A DNA stretch of 64,000 bases from Trebonia sp963785645 (GTDB lineage Bacteria; Actinomycetota; Actinomycetes; Streptosporangiales; Streptosporangiaceae). Where the stretch lies: the NCBI GenBank assembly GCA_963785645.1, contig CAWAWG010000012.1, positions 1 through 64,000 of the forward strand, written 5' to 3'. Every line of letters starts with the position of its first letter. Position 1 is the first letter of the stretch. The translations under genes were made by a program, and so were the position numbers. Shown in pieces: positions 28,944 through 37,121 of the stretch. Below the pieces are notes generated by a model that saw only the letters and a list, made by a program, of their open reading frames with translations, was not told the DNA's origin and did no database searches.

Positions 28944-29659
28944 TAGGAGTATGACCTTCTTTCGTCCGGGGGCGGCACCTTGGTGCCGCGGTACTCAACC
29001 GGGATGCCACCGAGCGGGTAGTCCTTGCGCTGCGGGTGCCCCAGCCAGTCGTCGGGCATCTCGATCCTGGTCAGCGCCGGGTGTCCGTCGAAGATGATTC
29101 CGAAGAAGTCCCAGGTCTCCCGCTCGTGCCAGTTGGCCGCCGGGTACACCGGGGTGACCGACGGGATGTGCCGGTCGCTGTCCGGCGTCCTGACCTCAAG
29201 CCGCAGCCGCCGGTTGTGCGTGATCGACAGCAGGTGGTACACGGCGCTCAGCTCGCGCCCGGTCTCGTCCGGGTAGTGCACACCGGAGACACCGGAGAAG
29301 ATTTCAAAGCGCAGCGCCGGGTCGTGCAGCAGCTTGTCCACGACCGCGAGCAGATGCTCACGGCGCACGTGGAAGGTGAGCTCGCCCCGGTCGACCACAA
29401 CCCACTCGACCGCGTCACCGAAGCTGCTTCCGTCGGTCTCCAGCGCGCTGCCGAGCGCCTGCGCCACCGCGTCGAAGTAGCCGCCGTACGGGGGCTCGGA
29501 CACGATGGGCGGCTGCCGGTGCACCTGGAGGTTGCCGTATCCGGACGTGTCGGGGGTGCCGTGCACGCCGAACATGCCCGTCCGGATCACCTGCGTTTCG
29601 ACCGGTTCCGTATCCGGCCGGGCGGGCAGCCCCGGCTGGTCGCCACCGGGAGTCGTCAT
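28943..29659 (-). CDS. nuoC: NADH-quinone oxidoreductase subunit C
   Basis: About 238 residues. The family core is EIFSGVSGVHYPD, HLLSITHNRRLRLEV and NWHERETWDFFGIIFDGHP, ending in LPDDWLGH-like MPDDWLGHPQRKDYPLGG. ATG 29659 has GGGAG upstream and starts MTTPGGDQ; a longer frame to 29719 would overlap nuoB. Separate nuoC and nuoD genes are normal for actinomycetes. Confidence 0.95.
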   Translation of the reverse strand: MTTPGGDQPGLPARPDTEPVETQVIRTGMFGVHGTPDTSGYGNLQVHRQPPIVSEPPYGGYFDAVAQALGSALETDGSSFGDAVEWVVVDRGELTFHVRREHLLAVVDKLLHDPALRFEIFSGVSGVHYPDETGRELSAVYHLLSITHNRRLRLEVRTPDSDRHIPSVTPVYPAANWHERETWDFFGIIFDGHPALTRIEMPDDWLGHPQRKDYPLGGIPVEYRGTKVPPPDERRSYS

Positions 29660-29696
29660 GCTGCGCTCCCCCGCTCCCCGATAGACCAAGGCTTGC

Positions 29697-30266
29697 TCAC
29701 AACTCACTCCCCAGGTCATTGATCCCGGCGCTGACGTGCAGCGGGAGCATGTTCAGCCGCGCTTCCTCAAGCTCGGTGATCTCCTGGTCACGGTCGGGGC
29801 CGAGCTTCGTGTTCATGATCTTGTCGTGCAGCTTGAAGATCGAGTCCATCAGCATCTCCGGGCGCGGCGGGCAGCCGGGCAGGTAGATGTCGACCGGCAC
29901 GATGTGGTCCACGCCCTGCACGATCGCGTAGTTGTTGAACATGCCGCCGCTGGACGCGCAGACGCCCATCGAGATGACCCACTTGGGCTCGGCCATCTGG
30001 TCGTAGATCTGCCGCAGCACCGGTGCCATCTTCTGGCTGACCCGCCCGGCGACGATCATCAGGTCCGCCTCGCGGGGAGTCGAGCCCGTCTTCTCCATGC
30101 CGAACCGGGCCAGGTCGTGCCGGGGGCCGCCGGTCATCATCAGCTCGATCGCGCAGCAGGCCAGGCCGAAGGTGGCCGGCCAGACCGAGCGGGCCCGCGC
30201 CCAGCCGACTACTTTCTCGACCGAGGTCAGCAGGACGCCGCTCGGCAGCTTCTCTTCAATGCCCAT
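29697..30266 (-). CDS. nuoB: NADH-quinone oxidoreductase subunit B
   Basis: A 189-residue subunit carrying cluster N2, the last in the chain before quinone. Ligands are visible in GLACCAIELM, MGVCASSGGMF and YLPGCPPRPE. The gene follows nuoA with three bases between stop and start. It is intact. Confidence 0.96.
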   Translation of the reverse strand: MGIEEKLPSGVLLTSVEKVVGWARARSVWPATFGLACCAIELMMTGGPRHDLARFGMEKTGSTPREADLMIVAGRVSQKMAPVLRQIYDQMAEPKWVISMGVCASSGGMFNNYAIVQGVDHIVPVDIYLPGCPPRPEMLMDSIFKLHDKIMNTKLGPDRDQEITELEEARLNMLPLHVSAGINDLGSEL

Positions 30267-30269
30267 TTG

Positions 30270-30632
30270 CTAGTCCCACTCCAGACCACCGCGACGCCAG
30301 ACGTATGAGTACGCGATCAGCACCGTGACCACGAAGGCGACCATCTCGACCAAGCCGAACGTGCCGAGCTTGCCGAAGGTCACCGCCCAGGGGTAGAGGA
30401 AGACGATCTCGATGTCGAAGACGATGAACAGCATCGCGGTCAGGTAGTACTTGACCGGGATCTTGCCTCCGCCAAGCGGGATCGGGGTCGGCTCGATGCC
30501 GCACTCGTACGCTTCGAGCTTGGCCTTGTTCCAGCGTTTGGGCCCCATCTGCATCCCCGCGAAGACCAGCGTGAACACGGCGAAGCCGGCGGCGAGTACG
30601 AAGAGCACGAGAATCGGTATGTATACCTTCAC
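30270..30632 (-). CDS. nuoA: NADH-quinone oxidoreductase subunit A
   Basis: A 120-residue membrane subunit with three hydrophobic segments and the conserved loop KLEAYECGIEPTP (with the redox-sensitive loop Cys), then FDIEIVFLYPWAV. It is the first gene of the nuoA-N operon, so the promoter should lie in the 45 bp upstream or the operon may be co-transcribed with the upstream reductase gene. Confidence 0.95.
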   Translation of the reverse strand: MKVYIPILVLFVLAAGFAVFTLVFAGMQMGPKRWNKAKLEAYECGIEPTPIPLGGGKIPVKYYLTAMLFIVFDIEIVFLYPWAVTFGKLGTFGLVEMVAFVVTVLIAYSYVWRRGGLEWD

Positions 30633-30677
30633 CGTGAATTCGCCCCCTTCTTGTGGTGATTCATCCTAGGCATCGGG

Positions 30678-32009
30678 TCACCTAGAGCTCGGTGCGAGTC
30701 GGGTCATGGCACTGATGATGCGGTCACTGGCGTCGCCGTCCCTCGGGTCGCTCAGGTTCGCCAGCAGCTTCAGGGCGAACCGCATCAGCTGGGGGTGGTG
30801 CATGCCGCGGCCGGTCGCGTAGCGCATCAGCTTGGGCGGGCCGATGAGCTCGACGAAGACCCGGCCGAGGGTGTAGTACCGGCCGTAGGCGGCCGCCAGT
30901 TCGTCGGGGTAGGAGCGCAGCACCCGCTCGGTCTGAACGCGAGTCGGCCGCGCGAGCGCCTGGGCGACCACCCGGGCCAGGAGTTCACCAGATTCCATCG
31001 CATAGGCGATGCCCTCGCCGTTGAACGGATTCACCATGCCGGCCGCGTCCCCGGCCAGCAGCAGGCCCTTGTAGTACTGCGGCGTGCGGTTGAACCCCAT
31101 CGGCAGCGCGGCGCCGCGCACCGGCTCGGTGCGGTTCTCCTCGACGTAGCCCCACTCCTCGGGCATCGACCTGAGCCAGCGCTTAAGCAGTTCGCGGTAG
31201 TCGGTCTTGCCGAACGCGTCCGAGGTGTTCAGCATGCCGAGGCCGACATTGGACGTGCCGTCGCCCATGCCGAAGATCCAGCCGTAGCCGGGCAGCAGCC
31301 GGTCGCCGTCCCACAGGTCAAGCCACGACTCCAGGTAGTCGTCCTCGTGCCGGGGCGATGTGTAATAGGTGCGGACGGCGACGCCCATCGGCCGGTCGTC
31401 CCGCTTGCGCAGGCCCATGGCGACCGAGAGGCGCGATGAGTTCCCGTCGGCCGCGACCACCACGCGGGAGCGGTACACCCGGCTGGAACCACTCAACCGT
31501 TCTGAGTTATCGGATCTTGACCTTGTCTTTGACTTTTCTTCCGTCTCGGCCGTCGTCTCGACGCCCACGATCCGGCCGTTATCGTCGAGCACGGGGCCGG
31601 TGACCGTGGTCCCCTCGAGCAGTTTCGCGCCCGCGGCCTGGGCCCGGCGGGCCAGCTGCTCGTCCAGGGAGGAGCGGGGGCGCACCAGGCCGTAACCGGG
31701 CCAGCTGCTCAGCTCGGGCCAGTCAAGCTCAAGCCGCATGCCGCCAGCGATGACCCGCAGACCCTTGTTGCGCAGCCAGCCTGCTTCCTCGCTGACGTCC
31801 ACGCCCATCGCGACCAGGGACTTCACCGCGCGGGGGGTGAGTCCGTCCCCGCACACCTTGTCCCTCGGAAACCGGGATTTCTCGATCAGCAGCACGTTGA
31901 GGCCGGCCTGCGCCAGGTAGTAAGCGGCAGTGGAACCCGAAGGACCGGCGCCGACCACGATCACGTCGGCGTCGTCGTCCCTGGGGGGTGGTGGCCCGTG
32001 CTTTGTCAC
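30678..32009 (-). CDS. Geranylgeranyl reductase-family flavoprotein (MenJ-like)
   Basis: About 443 residues. The FAD-binding N-terminus is ADVIVVGAGPSGSTAAYYLAQAG, with the second flavin motif LLAGDAAGMVNPFNGEGI near residue 320. In mycobacteria MenJ saturates one isoprene unit of menaquinone and its gene lies near menG and a polyprenyl synthase, as here, so a quinone-tail reductase is likely. GTG 32009 has AGGA upstream; GTG 32045 would add 12 residues. A Ser/Lys/Arg-rich insertion (around EEKSKTRSRSDNSERL) interrupts the middle domain. Confidence 0.85.
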   Translation of the reverse strand: MTKHGPPPPRDDDADVIVVGAGPSGSTAAYYLAQAGLNVLLIEKSRFPRDKVCGDGLTPRAVKSLVAMGVDVSEEAGWLRNKGLRVIAGGMRLELDWPELSSWPGYGLVRPRSSLDEQLARRAQAAGAKLLEGTTVTGPVLDDNGRIVGVETTAETEEKSKTRSRSDNSERLSGSSRVYRSRVVVAADGNSSRLSVAMGLRKRDDRPMGVAVRTYYTSPRHEDDYLESWLDLWDGDRLLPGYGWIFGMGDGTSNVGLGMLNTSDAFGKTDYRELLKRWLRSMPEEWGYVEENRTEPVRGAALPMGFNRTPQYYKGLLLAGDAAGMVNPFNGEGIAYAMESGELLARVVAQALARPTRVQTERVLRSYPDELAAAYGRYYTLGRVFVELIGPPKLMRYATGRGMHHPQLMRFALKLLANLSDPRDGDASDRIISAMTRLAPSSR

Positions 32010-32103
32010 TTGATGCAATCCTGGGTTTCTTGTGAACGGCTTCACAAATTCTTTGCCGTTAGTTTATTCCTGGCCGGGTACCGGACGTTTCGCCGCCCCT
32101 ACG

Positions 32104-32280
32104 GTACTCCCCCCGGGCGATGCCCCCCCGGTGACCCCCCGGTATCTCCGCTGTATCTCCCCCGGGGGATGACCCCCCGGTGACCCCCCACAGCACGGGG
32201 GAGTCCCTCGCTGTTTCTCCCCCGGGGGAGAATCCCCCCGGTGACCCCCCTGCGCACGGGGGAGTCCCTCCCCCGTATCC
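32104..32280. repeat. Cluster of CCCCCGGGGG-core intergenic repeats, left of menG
   Basis: Several imperfect copies of a unit with the core TCTCCCCCGGGGGA followed by GACCCCCC and GGTGACCCCC. The same family recurs, inverted, at 33745-33842 and elsewhere between genes up to 46.3 kb. The cores are palindromic and could fold as GC-rich hairpins in RNA. Confidence 0.75.
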
Positions 32281-32410
32281 CCCTCGCCGGGGCAAGCCCC
32301 GGGACGGCACCTTCGGTGCCGGGTACGTATCCGGTTGGTTGCCGTTGTTGGTCCGCTAACCCGAGGGTCGAGGTTGTTGGTCCGCTGATCCGAGGGTCGA
32401 GGTTGTTGGT
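32276..32410. repeat. Left arm of a large inverted repeat bracketing menG
   Basis: About 130 bp (containing GGTGCCGGGTACGTATCCGG and two units of the 29-bp repeat) is found in inverted orientation, with few mismatches, at 33580-33712. The two arms plus the outer CCCCCGGGGG repeats face each other across menG. Confidence 0.75.
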
Positions 32411-32775
32411 CCGCTGATCCGGTGGTGGCCGTTGTTAGGCCGCTAACCCGGTGGTTGCGGTTGTCGATCAGGTGTGCCGGTGGTTGCGGTTGTCGGTCCG
32501 CTAGTTCGGTGGTTCCGGTTGTTGGTCCGGTGACCCGGTGGTTGGAGTTGTCGGTCAGGTGTGTCGGTGGTTGCGGTTGTTGGTCCGCTGACTCGGTGGT
32601 CGCGGTCGTTGGTCCGCTAGTTCGGTGGTTCCGGTTGTTGGTCCGGTGACCCGGTGGTTGGGGTAGTCGGTCAGGTGTGCGGTGGTCCCGGTTGTTGGTC
32701 CGCTAACCCAGTGGTCAGGGTTGTTGGTCTGCTGAGTTGGAGGTTGCGGTTGTTGGTCGGCTCAAGTCGCGGTCG
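32341..32775. repeat. 29-bp tandem repeat array (about 15 units) between menG and the MenJ-like gene
   Basis: Imperfect units based on GGTTGTTGGTCCGCTGACCC repeat every 29 bp: unit starts at 32344, 32373, 32402, 32431, 32460, 32489 and 32518 show the exact period. Units differ in the middle (CGCTGACCC, AGGTGTGTC, CGCTAGTTC types), and a three-unit sequence of types recurs four units (116 bp) later. The period is not a multiple of three, so it is not coding. No spacers are present. Confidence 0.9.
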
Positions 32776-32792
32776 ATGCTGACCTTGCTCGG

Positions 32793-33518
32793 TTATAGGT
32801 TTCTGGCGACGTGGATGGCCACGATGCCGAGGCTCAGATCGCGCCACCGGACAGACGACCAGCCTGCCGCCCGGATCACGTCGGCGAGTTCCCGCTGCGC
32901 AGGCCAGTCGTTGATCGACTCGGCGAGGTATTCGTAGGCCACGGGGTTGCGCGCCGCGCGCCGGGCGATCGCTGGCAGGACGCCGGTCAGGTAACGCCGG
33001 TAAAGCATATCGAGGGGCGCGATGGTGATCTCACTGAACTCGCACACCACCAGTCTCCCGCCCGGCCTGGTCACCCGGCGCATCTCCGCTAGCGCTTCCC
33101 TGGTGCCGTGCACGTTCCGCAGGCCGAACGAGATCGTTACCGCGTCGAAGGCGCCATCCTTGAAGGGCAGCCTCAGCGCGTCGCCCGCGGCGAAGGCGAC
33201 CCGGCCCCTTGTCTTGGTTTGCAGTGGATCGTTCTTGACCTGCCTCGCCTGACCAGCGTTCAGCATGCCAATCGAGAAGTCGCAGGCCACCACGTCGGCG
33301 CCGGTCTGCGCGAAGGTGACGGAGGAAGTCCCGGTGCCTGCCGCCAGATCGAGCACCCGGTCCCCGGGCCCCGCCTGGAGGATGCGCTGCACCCGGCGGC
33401 GCCACAGCCGGACCTGCCCCATCGACAAGACGTCGTTCATCAGGTCGTAGCGGCCGGCCAGGGCGTCAAACATGGCGGCCACCTCGGCCGGCTTCTTGTC
33501 AAGATCCGCACGCGTCAT
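32793..33518 (-). CDS. menG: Demethylmenaquinone methyltransferase
   Basis: About 241 residues, UbiE/MenG family. The SAM motif is VLDLAAGTGTSSVTFA; family blocks are FDALAGRYDLMNDVLSMG at the N-terminus, VTISFGLRNVHG and LAEMRRVTRPGGRLVVCEFS. It adds the C2 methyl group to demethylmenaquinone, the last ring step. ATG 33518 gives the usual start (MTRADLDKKP). It is flanked on both sides by inverted intergenic repeats and lies beside a MenJ-like reductase and complex I genes. Confidence 0.95.
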   Translation of the reverse strand: MTRADLDKKPAEVAAMFDALAGRYDLMNDVLSMGQVRLWRRRVQRILQAGPGDRVLDLAAGTGTSSVTFAQTGADVVACDFSIGMLNAGQARQVKNDPLQTKTRGRVAFAAGDALRLPFKDGAFDAVTISFGLRNVHGTREALAEMRRVTRPGGRLVVCEFSEITIAPLDMLYRRYLTGVLPAIARRAARNPVAYEYLAESINDWPAQRELADVIRAAGWSSVRWRDLSLGIVAIHVARNL

Positions 33519-33579
33519 ACGCCACAGCCTATGACTGCCCCATCCGCCCCTCATCCCCCGCTCACGGGAACCACTGAGT

Positions 33580-33712
33580 TAGCGACCGCAACCACCGGGT
33601 CAGCGGACCAACAACCTCTACCCTCGGGTTAGCGGACCAACAACGGCAGCCAACCGGATACGTACCCGGCACCGAAGGCGCCGTCCGGGGCTTACCCCGG
33701 CGAGGGGGATAT
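33580..33712. repeat. Right arm of the inverted repeat bracketing menG
   Basis: Reverse complement of the 32276-32410 region: it carries the inverted 29-bp units (GGACCAACAAC), then CCGGATACGTACCCGGCACC and the CGGGGCTTACCCCGGCG hairpin. It begins about 60 bp upstream of menG. Confidence 0.75.
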
Positions 33713-33729
33713 GAAGGCTAGTGGAGGGG

Positions 33730-33845
33730 CTCCCTTTGTTTTGGGGAGGGACTCCCCCGTGCGCAGGGGGTCACCGGCGATTTCCCCCGGGGGAGAAACA
33801 GCGGGGGTCACCGGGGGGTCATCCCCCCGGGGGAGATACTGCGGA
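33730..33845. repeat. CCCCCGGGGG-core repeats, inverted copy, between menG and cysN
   Basis: Two units of the dispersed intergenic family (TTTCCCCCGGGGGAGAAAC and CATCCCCCCGGGGGAGATAC) in the opposite orientation to the copies at 32104-32280. The last ends at the cysN stop codon. Confidence 0.7.
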
Positions 33846-35113
33846 TTATCTTGCGTCGGTGATCATTACCGTGCCGACCGTCGTGTTGGTCGCCTCGTCG
33901 ATGAGGATCAGGCCGCCGGTCAGCCGGTTGCGCGAGTACGGGTCGACGAAGAGCGGCTGGGTGACCCGCATCTTGATCCGGCCGATCTCGTTCAGGCCGA
34001 GCTGGGTGGCCGACTCGTCCCGGTGCAGGGTGTTTACGTCGATCCGGTAGAGCAGGTCGCTGATGATGCCCTTGACGGTCCTGGTGGTGTGCTTGACGAT
34101 CAGCCGCGACCGCGGGGCGAGCGGCCGTTCCGCGCTCATCCAGCAGACCATGCCCTCGATGTCCTGCGCCACCTTGGGCCGGTTGTTCGGGCCGGCAGAT
34201 CAGGTCACCGCGGGAGATGTCCACGTCGTCGTCGAGCAGCAGGGTCACCGACATGGGCGGGAATGCCTCGTCGACTTCCCTTGCCCGCGAGCTCGATCCG
34301 GCTGATCCGCGTGCTGAATCCCGAGGGCAGGTGCAGCACCTCGTCGCCCGGCTTGAGCACCCCGCCGGCCACCTGGCCCGCGTAGCCCCGGTAGTCGTGC
34401 AGTTCGGGGTCGCTGCTCGCGTGCGGCCTGATCACGTACTGGACGGGGAACCGCACGTCGATGAGGTTCCTGTCCGAGGCGATGTGCACGTGCTCCAGGT
34501 GGTGCAGCAGCGACGGGCCGTCGTACCAGGGCATGTTCGCGCTTCGCTCGACGACGTTGTCGCCGTTGAGCGCGGAGATCGGGATGAACGTGAGGTCGGC
34601 GATCGTCGAGCTTCGTCGCGAACTTGGAGAACTCGGTCGCAGATCTCCTCGAAGACTTCCTGGTCGTAGCCGACCAGGTCCATCTTGTTCACCGCGAGCA
34701 CCAGGTGCGGCACCCGGAGCAGCGTGGTCAGGAAGGCGTGCCGCCGTGACTGCTCGTTGAGTCCGTTGCGCGCGTCGACCAGGATGATGGCCAGGTCGGC
34801 GGTTGACGCGCCGGTCACCATGTTCCTGGTGTACTGGATGTGGCCCGGGGTGTCGGCGATGATGAACTTGCGCCTGCGGGGTGGCGAAGTACCGGTAGGC
34901 GACGTCGATCGTGATGCCCTGCTCCCGCTCGGCCCGCAGGCCGTCGGTGAGCAGCGCGAGGTTGGTGGTTTCCTCGCCGCGATCCCGTGAGGTCCGCTCC
35001 ACCGCCGCGAGCTGGTCCTCGAAGATGGCCTTGGAGTCGAACAGGAGCCGCCCGATCAGCGTGGACTTACCGTCGTCGACCGAGCCGGCGGTGGCAAACC
35101 GCAAGATGTCCAT
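33846..35113 (-). CDS. cysN: Sulfate adenylyltransferase subunit 1 (GTPase), frameshifted as given
   Basis: EF-Tu-like GTPase partner of CysD. The N-terminus DILRFATAGSVDDGKSTLIGR carries the P-loop; EREQGITIDVAYRYF is switch I; LVLAVNKMDLVGYD is the guanine-specificity motif; the C-terminal beta-barrel domain ends GTVMITDAR. Breaks lie near 34880, 34625, 34280 and 34195, each bridged by conserved sequence. It follows cysD by five bases. GTP hydrolysis drives formation of adenylyl sulfate. Confidence 0.88.
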
Positions 35114-35118
35114 AGTTA

Positions 35119-36031
35119 TTAGAAATAGCCTTCCCGCTTGCGGTCTTCCATCGCTGCCTCGCTGGTCCGGTCGTCGGCCCGGGTCTGGCCGCGCTCGGTG
35201 ATCCTGGTCGCGGCGATCTCGGCGATCACTTCTCCGACGGTGGCGGCCGTCGAGGTGACCGCGCCGGTGATGGTCATGTCACCGACGGTCCGGTACCGCA
35301 CGGTGGCGGTGAACGTGTGCTCGTCTTCGGCCCGCGTCAGATACGGGATTTTCCGCGAGCAGGATGCCGTCCCGCTCGAACACCACCCGCTCGTGGGCGT
35401 AGTAGATGGACGGGATCTCCAGGTTTTCCCGCTCGATATACGCCCAGACGTCAAGTTCCGTCCAGTTGGAAAGCGGGAAGACCCGGATGTGCTCGCCGCG
35501 CCTGATCCGCGTGTTGTAGAGGTTCCACAGCTCCGGGCGCTGATTCTTCGGGTCCCACTGGCCGAAGTCATCGCGGAAGGAGAAGACACGCTCCTTCGCG
35601 CGGGCCTTCTCCTCGTCCCGTCGCGCACCGCCGAACAGCGCGTCGTTGCGGTTCTCTTCGATCGCGTCGAGCAGGGTGACGGTCTGCAGCCGGTTCCGGC
35701 TGACCCAGCGGCCGGTCTCCTCGACCGCCCGCCCGGAGTCAATCGACTCCTGAACGGAAGCGACGATCAAACGTACGCCCAGCTCAGCCACGCGCCGGTC
35801 ACGGTAGTCGAGGACCTCGGGGAAGTTATGCCCGGTGTCGATGTGCATGACCGGGAACGGGATATTGGCGGGCGCGAACGCCTTCGCGGCGAGCGCGAGC
35901 ATGACGATCGAGTCCTTGCCGCCGGAGAACAGCAGCGCGGGGCGCTCGAACTCGGCCGCGACCTCACGCATGATGTGGATCGACTCGGCCTCAAGGACGT
36001 CGAGCTGGGACAACAGGTAATCAGATCGCAT
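35119..36031 (-). CDS. cysD: Sulfate adenylyltransferase subunit 2, one frameshift near 35350
   Basis: ATP-sulfurylase catalytic subunit of the PAPS-reductase-like family. ATG 36031 starts MRSDYLLSQLDVLEAESIH; the PP-loop is LLFSGGKDSIVML; FPLSNWTELDVW and IYYAHER follow. After GILLAENP the frame shifts, and the second frame gives YLTRAEDEHTF to the normal C-terminus AAMEDRKREGYF at 35119. It overlaps the cysQ 3' end by 11 bp. Confidence 0.92.
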
Positions 36032-36932
36032 GCGTGGCTTCCCTGATGGCGTCGAGCACGACCGGGGCAATTGCCTGCCGGCATACCAGGATATCTGGCA
36101 GGAGCGGGTCCTCCCGGTTGTACGCGACGGGGCTGCCGTCGATGCGGGACACGTGGAAGCCGTTCGCTCGCGCTACCGCAACCGGCGCCGCTGTGTCCCA
36201 CTCGTAGAAGCCGCCCGAGTGCAGGTACACGTCGTTCTCGCCTAGGACTACCGTGGCAACCTTGGCGCCAGCTGAACCCCAGGGCACCAGCTCGGCGTTT
36301 ATCCGGGCCGCGACTTCCTTCACCAACTCGCTCGCTCGGCTGCGGCTGACGACCATGCGAAGGGGGCGCTGCGCTCTCTCATCCCCGTCCGCTAGGTGCG
36401 GGTCTCCCGTGGTGAGCGGGGAGGCAGTCGACAGCACACGATTCTGCGCTGGCAGGGCAACCGCGCCAGCGATCAATTCCCCCGCTTCCGCTGCCGCGGT
36501 ACCCGTCTCCGACAATTGCCCTGGTCCGGCTGACGCGCTGCCTTCCCCCTGAGCGTCTACTCCGGTGGCTGTCGCAGGATAGAGCTCCGACGATGACTCT
36601 TGGGGAGCTGGTGCGGTACGGGACCAGAGGGCTACGTGGACGGCCCAGTCGGTTCTGCCGGGGTCGCCGAACTCGCGGGTGCCGTCTAGGGGGTCGACGA
36701 TCCATACGCGGTCAGCGGTTAGCCGGACCTTGTCGTCTATGCCCTCTTCGGAGAGGACGGCGTCGCTTGGGCGCTCCCGCGCTAGTTCGGCCATGAGGAA
36801 CTCGTGGGACTGGCGGTCGCCGGCGTTACGCAGGACGTCAGGGTCGCCGCCATTGGCGCGGAGCGTCAGGAGCAGATGTCCGGCCCGTTCGGCCAAATCG
36901 GCTGCTAGGGCATGGTCGTCAAGGGCCGACAA
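36021..36932 (-). CDS. cysQ: 3'(2'),5'-bisphosphate nucleotidase
   Basis: Inositol-monophosphatase fold; it removes phosphate from PAP made during sulfate assimilation. Metal-binding motifs: LSEEGID and WIVDPLDGTREFGD; the C-terminal SGGFYEWDTAAPVAVARANG is typical. An unusual insertion of about 55-60 residues rich in Ala, Ser, Gly and Glu (from about residue 107) splits the domain, absent from typical CysQ. First gene of the cysQ-cysD-cysN operon. Confidence 0.9.
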   Translation of the reverse strand: MSALDDHALAADLAERAGHLLLTLRANGGDPDVLRNAGDRQSHEFLMAELARERPSDAVLSEEGIDDKVRLTADRVWIVDPLDGTREFGDPGRTDWAVHVALWSRTAPAPQESSSELYPATATGVDAQGEGSASAGPGQLSETGTAAAEAGELIAGAVALPAQNRVLSTASPLTTGDPHLADGDERAQRPLRMVVSRSRASELVKEVAARINAELVPWGSAGAKVATVVLGENDVYLHSGGFYEWDTAAPVAVARANGFHVSRIDGSPVAYNREDPLLPDILVCRQAIAPVVLDAIREATHAI

Positions 36933-37016
36933 GTGCTCTCCTCCGGGTTAGGGGCTCTCGAATCCTAACGACGTAGGGCCCGGCGATTCTTCCGGCGCCC
37001 TCACCGTGCGCTTCCA

Positions 37017-37094
37017 GCAGACATACACTGACTTTGAGGGGTAAAAAATTAGCAAATCGGGCGCGTTTACCCCGCGAAATCAGTGTATGTCTGC
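37017..37094. promoter_or_regulatory. Nested long inverted repeats upstream of the AbiEi-like gene
   Basis: Outer perfect 15-bp arms GCAGACATACACTGA (37017-37031) and TCAGTGTATGTCTGC (37080-37094); inner 8-bp arms GGGGTAAA (37038-37045) and TTTACCCC (37066-37073). The AT-rich centre lies between cysQ and the divergent AbiEi-like gene. AbiEi antitoxins bind promoter inverted repeats, so an autoregulatory site is a good explanation; element ends are an alternative. Confidence 0.7.
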
Positions 37095-37121
37095 GGCGGG
37101 GCAAATGGCAGACTTAAAGAT

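Noticed and set aside
32341..32775. CRISPR array (29-bp repeats)
   Set aside because: Units abut one another with no spacers, they are degenerate along their whole length, and no cas gene is near.
37017..37094. Rho-independent terminator
   Set aside because: It lies between divergent genes (cysQ and the AbiEi-like gene), not at a 3' end, so an operator or element end fits better.
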